Shown here: positions 4,888 through 6,143 of the stretch, piece after piece
How positions within the stretch are numbered: the first letter of the stretch is position 1
Layout: each line of letters opens with the position of its first letter
DNA from: Dysgonamonadaceae bacterium
Lineage (GTDB): Bacteria; Bacteroidota; Bacteroidia; Bacteroidales; Azobacteroidaceae
Reading direction: 5' to 3'
Assembly: GCA_031282925.1 (NCBI GenBank)
Contig: JAITCT010000045.1
Location: 1 to 6,143 of the forward strand
Length of the DNA: 6,143 nt
The notes under the pieces: model-generated
The model's database searches: none
What the model was told of the DNA's origin: nothing
The model's input: only the letters and a program-made list of their open reading frames with translations
Program-made: the position numbers and the translations under genes

Positions 4888-6143
4888 ATGGAAAAAATAT
4901 CAATGTTTATCGGCGACGTCGCCGGATTTATGTGGGGATGGCCACTGTTGATTTTATTGTTGGGAACGCATCTGTTTCTGACGTTTCGGTTAAAATTTAT
5001 CCAGCGCCATATCGGGAAAGCCATTCGCTTGTCCGTAAAAAAGGATCCCGGTTCGAAAGGGGAAATCAGTCAATTCAGCGCATTAACCACTTCCCTTGCA
5101 GCCACCATAGGGACGGGGAATATCATTGGCGTAGCCACGGCGGTAACTTTGGGCGGTCCGGGCGCCGTTTTCTGGGTGTGGATTACCGGTGTGTTCGGTA
5201 TTGCCACCAAATACGGAGAAGGTTTGCTGGCTGTTAAATACAGGAAAAAAAATCCCGACGGTTCTTATTCGGGAGGCCCCATGTATGCGCTGGAGTATGG
5301 ATTGAAAAGTAAATTTTTAGCCGTATTGTTCGCTGTTTTCACAGCCATTGCCGCTTTCGGCATAGGCGCTTCTGTACAGGCCAATGCTTTGGCTGATACC
5401 TTGAACGAGAGTTTCGGGTGGAATAAATGGTATATCGGCTTTGCTCTTGTTTTACTGACCGGCCTCATTATTATCGGAGGACTCAAATCTATTGCGCGGG
5501 TTTGCGATAAACTGATTCCGTTCATGGCGGTTTTTTATGTTACGGGATGCGTGATTATCCTGATTTTAGGATACGATACCTTGCTTTCGACCCTTGGTTT
5601 GATTGTGAAATCGGCATTTACCGGCCATGCAGCCGTAGGCGGATTTGCAGGATCTACCATCATGATGGCCGCGCGTTACGGTGTGGCCAGGGGGCTTTTT
5701 TCCAATGAATCGGGTTTAGGCTCGGCGCCGATTGTTGCGGCTGCCGCCAAAACGAAAAACCCGGTGCGCCAGGCGCTGGTTTCTTCGTCCGGCACTTTTT
5801 GGGATACGGTCATTATCTGTGCGCTTACCGGATTGGTGCTGGTAAACACCGGCGCATGGAGCGCGGGAAAAGAAAGCGTTCAGATTACCAAGTATGCTTT
5901 CGGACTGGCATTTCATGAATACGGCAGCTATTTTTTGTGCTTTTCGCTGGTTACGTTTTCTTTTTCCACAATTATCGGATGGGCTTACTATGCCGAAAAA
6001 TCGGTTGAATATCTTTGGGGAATGAAATCGGTTATCTATTATAAGGTGATGTATTTGCTGATGGTTTTTGCCGGTACGGTACTCTCGATAGATATTGTCT
6101 GGAATTTAGGCGATATTTTCAACGGCCTGATGGCTATTCCCAA
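4888..6143 (+). CDS. AGCS-family sodium:alanine/glycine symporter, N-terminal part (runs off the window)
   Basis: Inner-membrane secondary transporter that imports alanine or glycine with sodium. The 418 codons present start MEKISMFIGDVAGFMW and hold most of the family's helices. Family marks are the sodium/substrate site segment ATIGTGNIIGVATAV (about 72-86), GGPGAVFWVW (89-98, close to the PROSITE sodium:alanine symporter signature but with V for M), YSGGPMYALEYG after the cytoplasmic loop, and RGLFSNESGLGSAP (268-281). Family members are usually about 440-550 residues, so only the end is missing. The gene begins 15 bases after the stop of the second FISUMP gene, with no terminator or clear promoter between, so read-through is likely. 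No Shine-Dalgarno is seen, only an A-rich run before the ATG. The ATG at 4903 (Met6) is a less likely start. Confidence 0.95.
   Translation, partial: MEKISMFIGDVAGFMWGWPLLILLLGTHLFLTFRLKFIQRHIGKAIRLSVKKDPGSKGEISQFSALTTSLAATIGTGNIIGVATAVTLGGPGAVFWVWITGVFGIATKYGEGLLAVKYRKKNPDGSYSGGPMYALEYGLKSKFLAVLFAVFTAIAAFGIGASVQANALADTLNESFGWNKWYIGFALVLLTGLIIIGGLKSIARVCDKLIPFMAVFYVTGCVIILILGYDTLLSTLGLIVKSAFTGHAAVGGFAGSTIMMAARYGVARGLFSNESGLGSAPIVAAAAKTKNPVRQALVSSSGTFWDTVIICALTGLVLVNTGAWSAGKESVQITKYAFGLAFHEYGSYFLCFSLVTFSFSTIIGWAYYAEKSVEYLWGMKSVIYYKVMYLLMVFAGTVLSIDIVWNLGDIFNGLMAIP

Noticed and set aside
4932..5916. Short frames overlapping the symporter gene on both strands
   Set aside because: The symporter frame from 4888 carries clear family motifs throughout, so the others are by-products.

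Overview
The window looks like a chromosomal piece of a Bacteroidota (Bacteroidales-like) genome. Three things point that way. Two promoters carry the Bacteroidetes -7 box TAnnTTTG, one of them with a correctly spaced TTTG -33 box. Two secreted proteins have the FISUMP-type C-terminus (WRVPT..DW ... GLNIRCVAD) common in that phylum. The ClpP N-terminus ([12 protein letters not shown]) is also of the Bacteroidetes kind. Genus and species cannot be told from the sequence.

Layout from left to right. (1) Positions 1-389, minus strand: the first 129 codons of clpP, with a near-ideal promoter at 425-455. (2) Positions 456-870: almost nothing but inserted repeat DNA. A 143-bp MITE-like element (469-611) has 22-bp perfect terminal inverted repeats, a 5-bp target duplication GTATG and two ATTCCCGC/GCGGGAAT hairpins. 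It abuts a second inverted-repeat element, A (618-862). (3) Positions 871-1058: promoter and leader of the first surface-protein gene. (4) Positions 1059-2405: secreted FISUMP-domain protein 1. (5) Positions 2406-2843: a long AT-rich hairpin, then element B (2551-2801). B is a relative of A with 30-bp inverted repeats, a probable 8-bp target duplication and a 12-C tract. (6) Positions 2844-3134: a small protein with a signal peptide and a C-terminal membrane anchor. (7) Positions 3271-4872: secreted FISUMP-domain protein 2, a clear paralogue of the first. (8) Positions 4888-6143: the first 418 codons of an AGCS-family sodium:alanine/glycine symporter, 15 bases after protein 2.

The core of the window is a tandem pair of duplicated exported proteins with a small anchored protein between them. 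The flanking genes, clpP and the AGCS symporter, are housekeeping or transport genes with no obvious functional tie. The two paralogues share a signal peptide, an N-terminal VRIG...SA.LDL...GG.LLPRVRL module, a beta-sandwich-like middle, and a C-terminal FISUMP module that is predicted, not proven, to have a C-type-lectin-like fold. They differ mainly in one loop that has grown by short internal duplication. I see no CRISPR array, rRNA, tRNA, transposase or reverse transcriptase. The most unusual content is the miniature-element family and its placement beside promoters and the duplicated surface genes.
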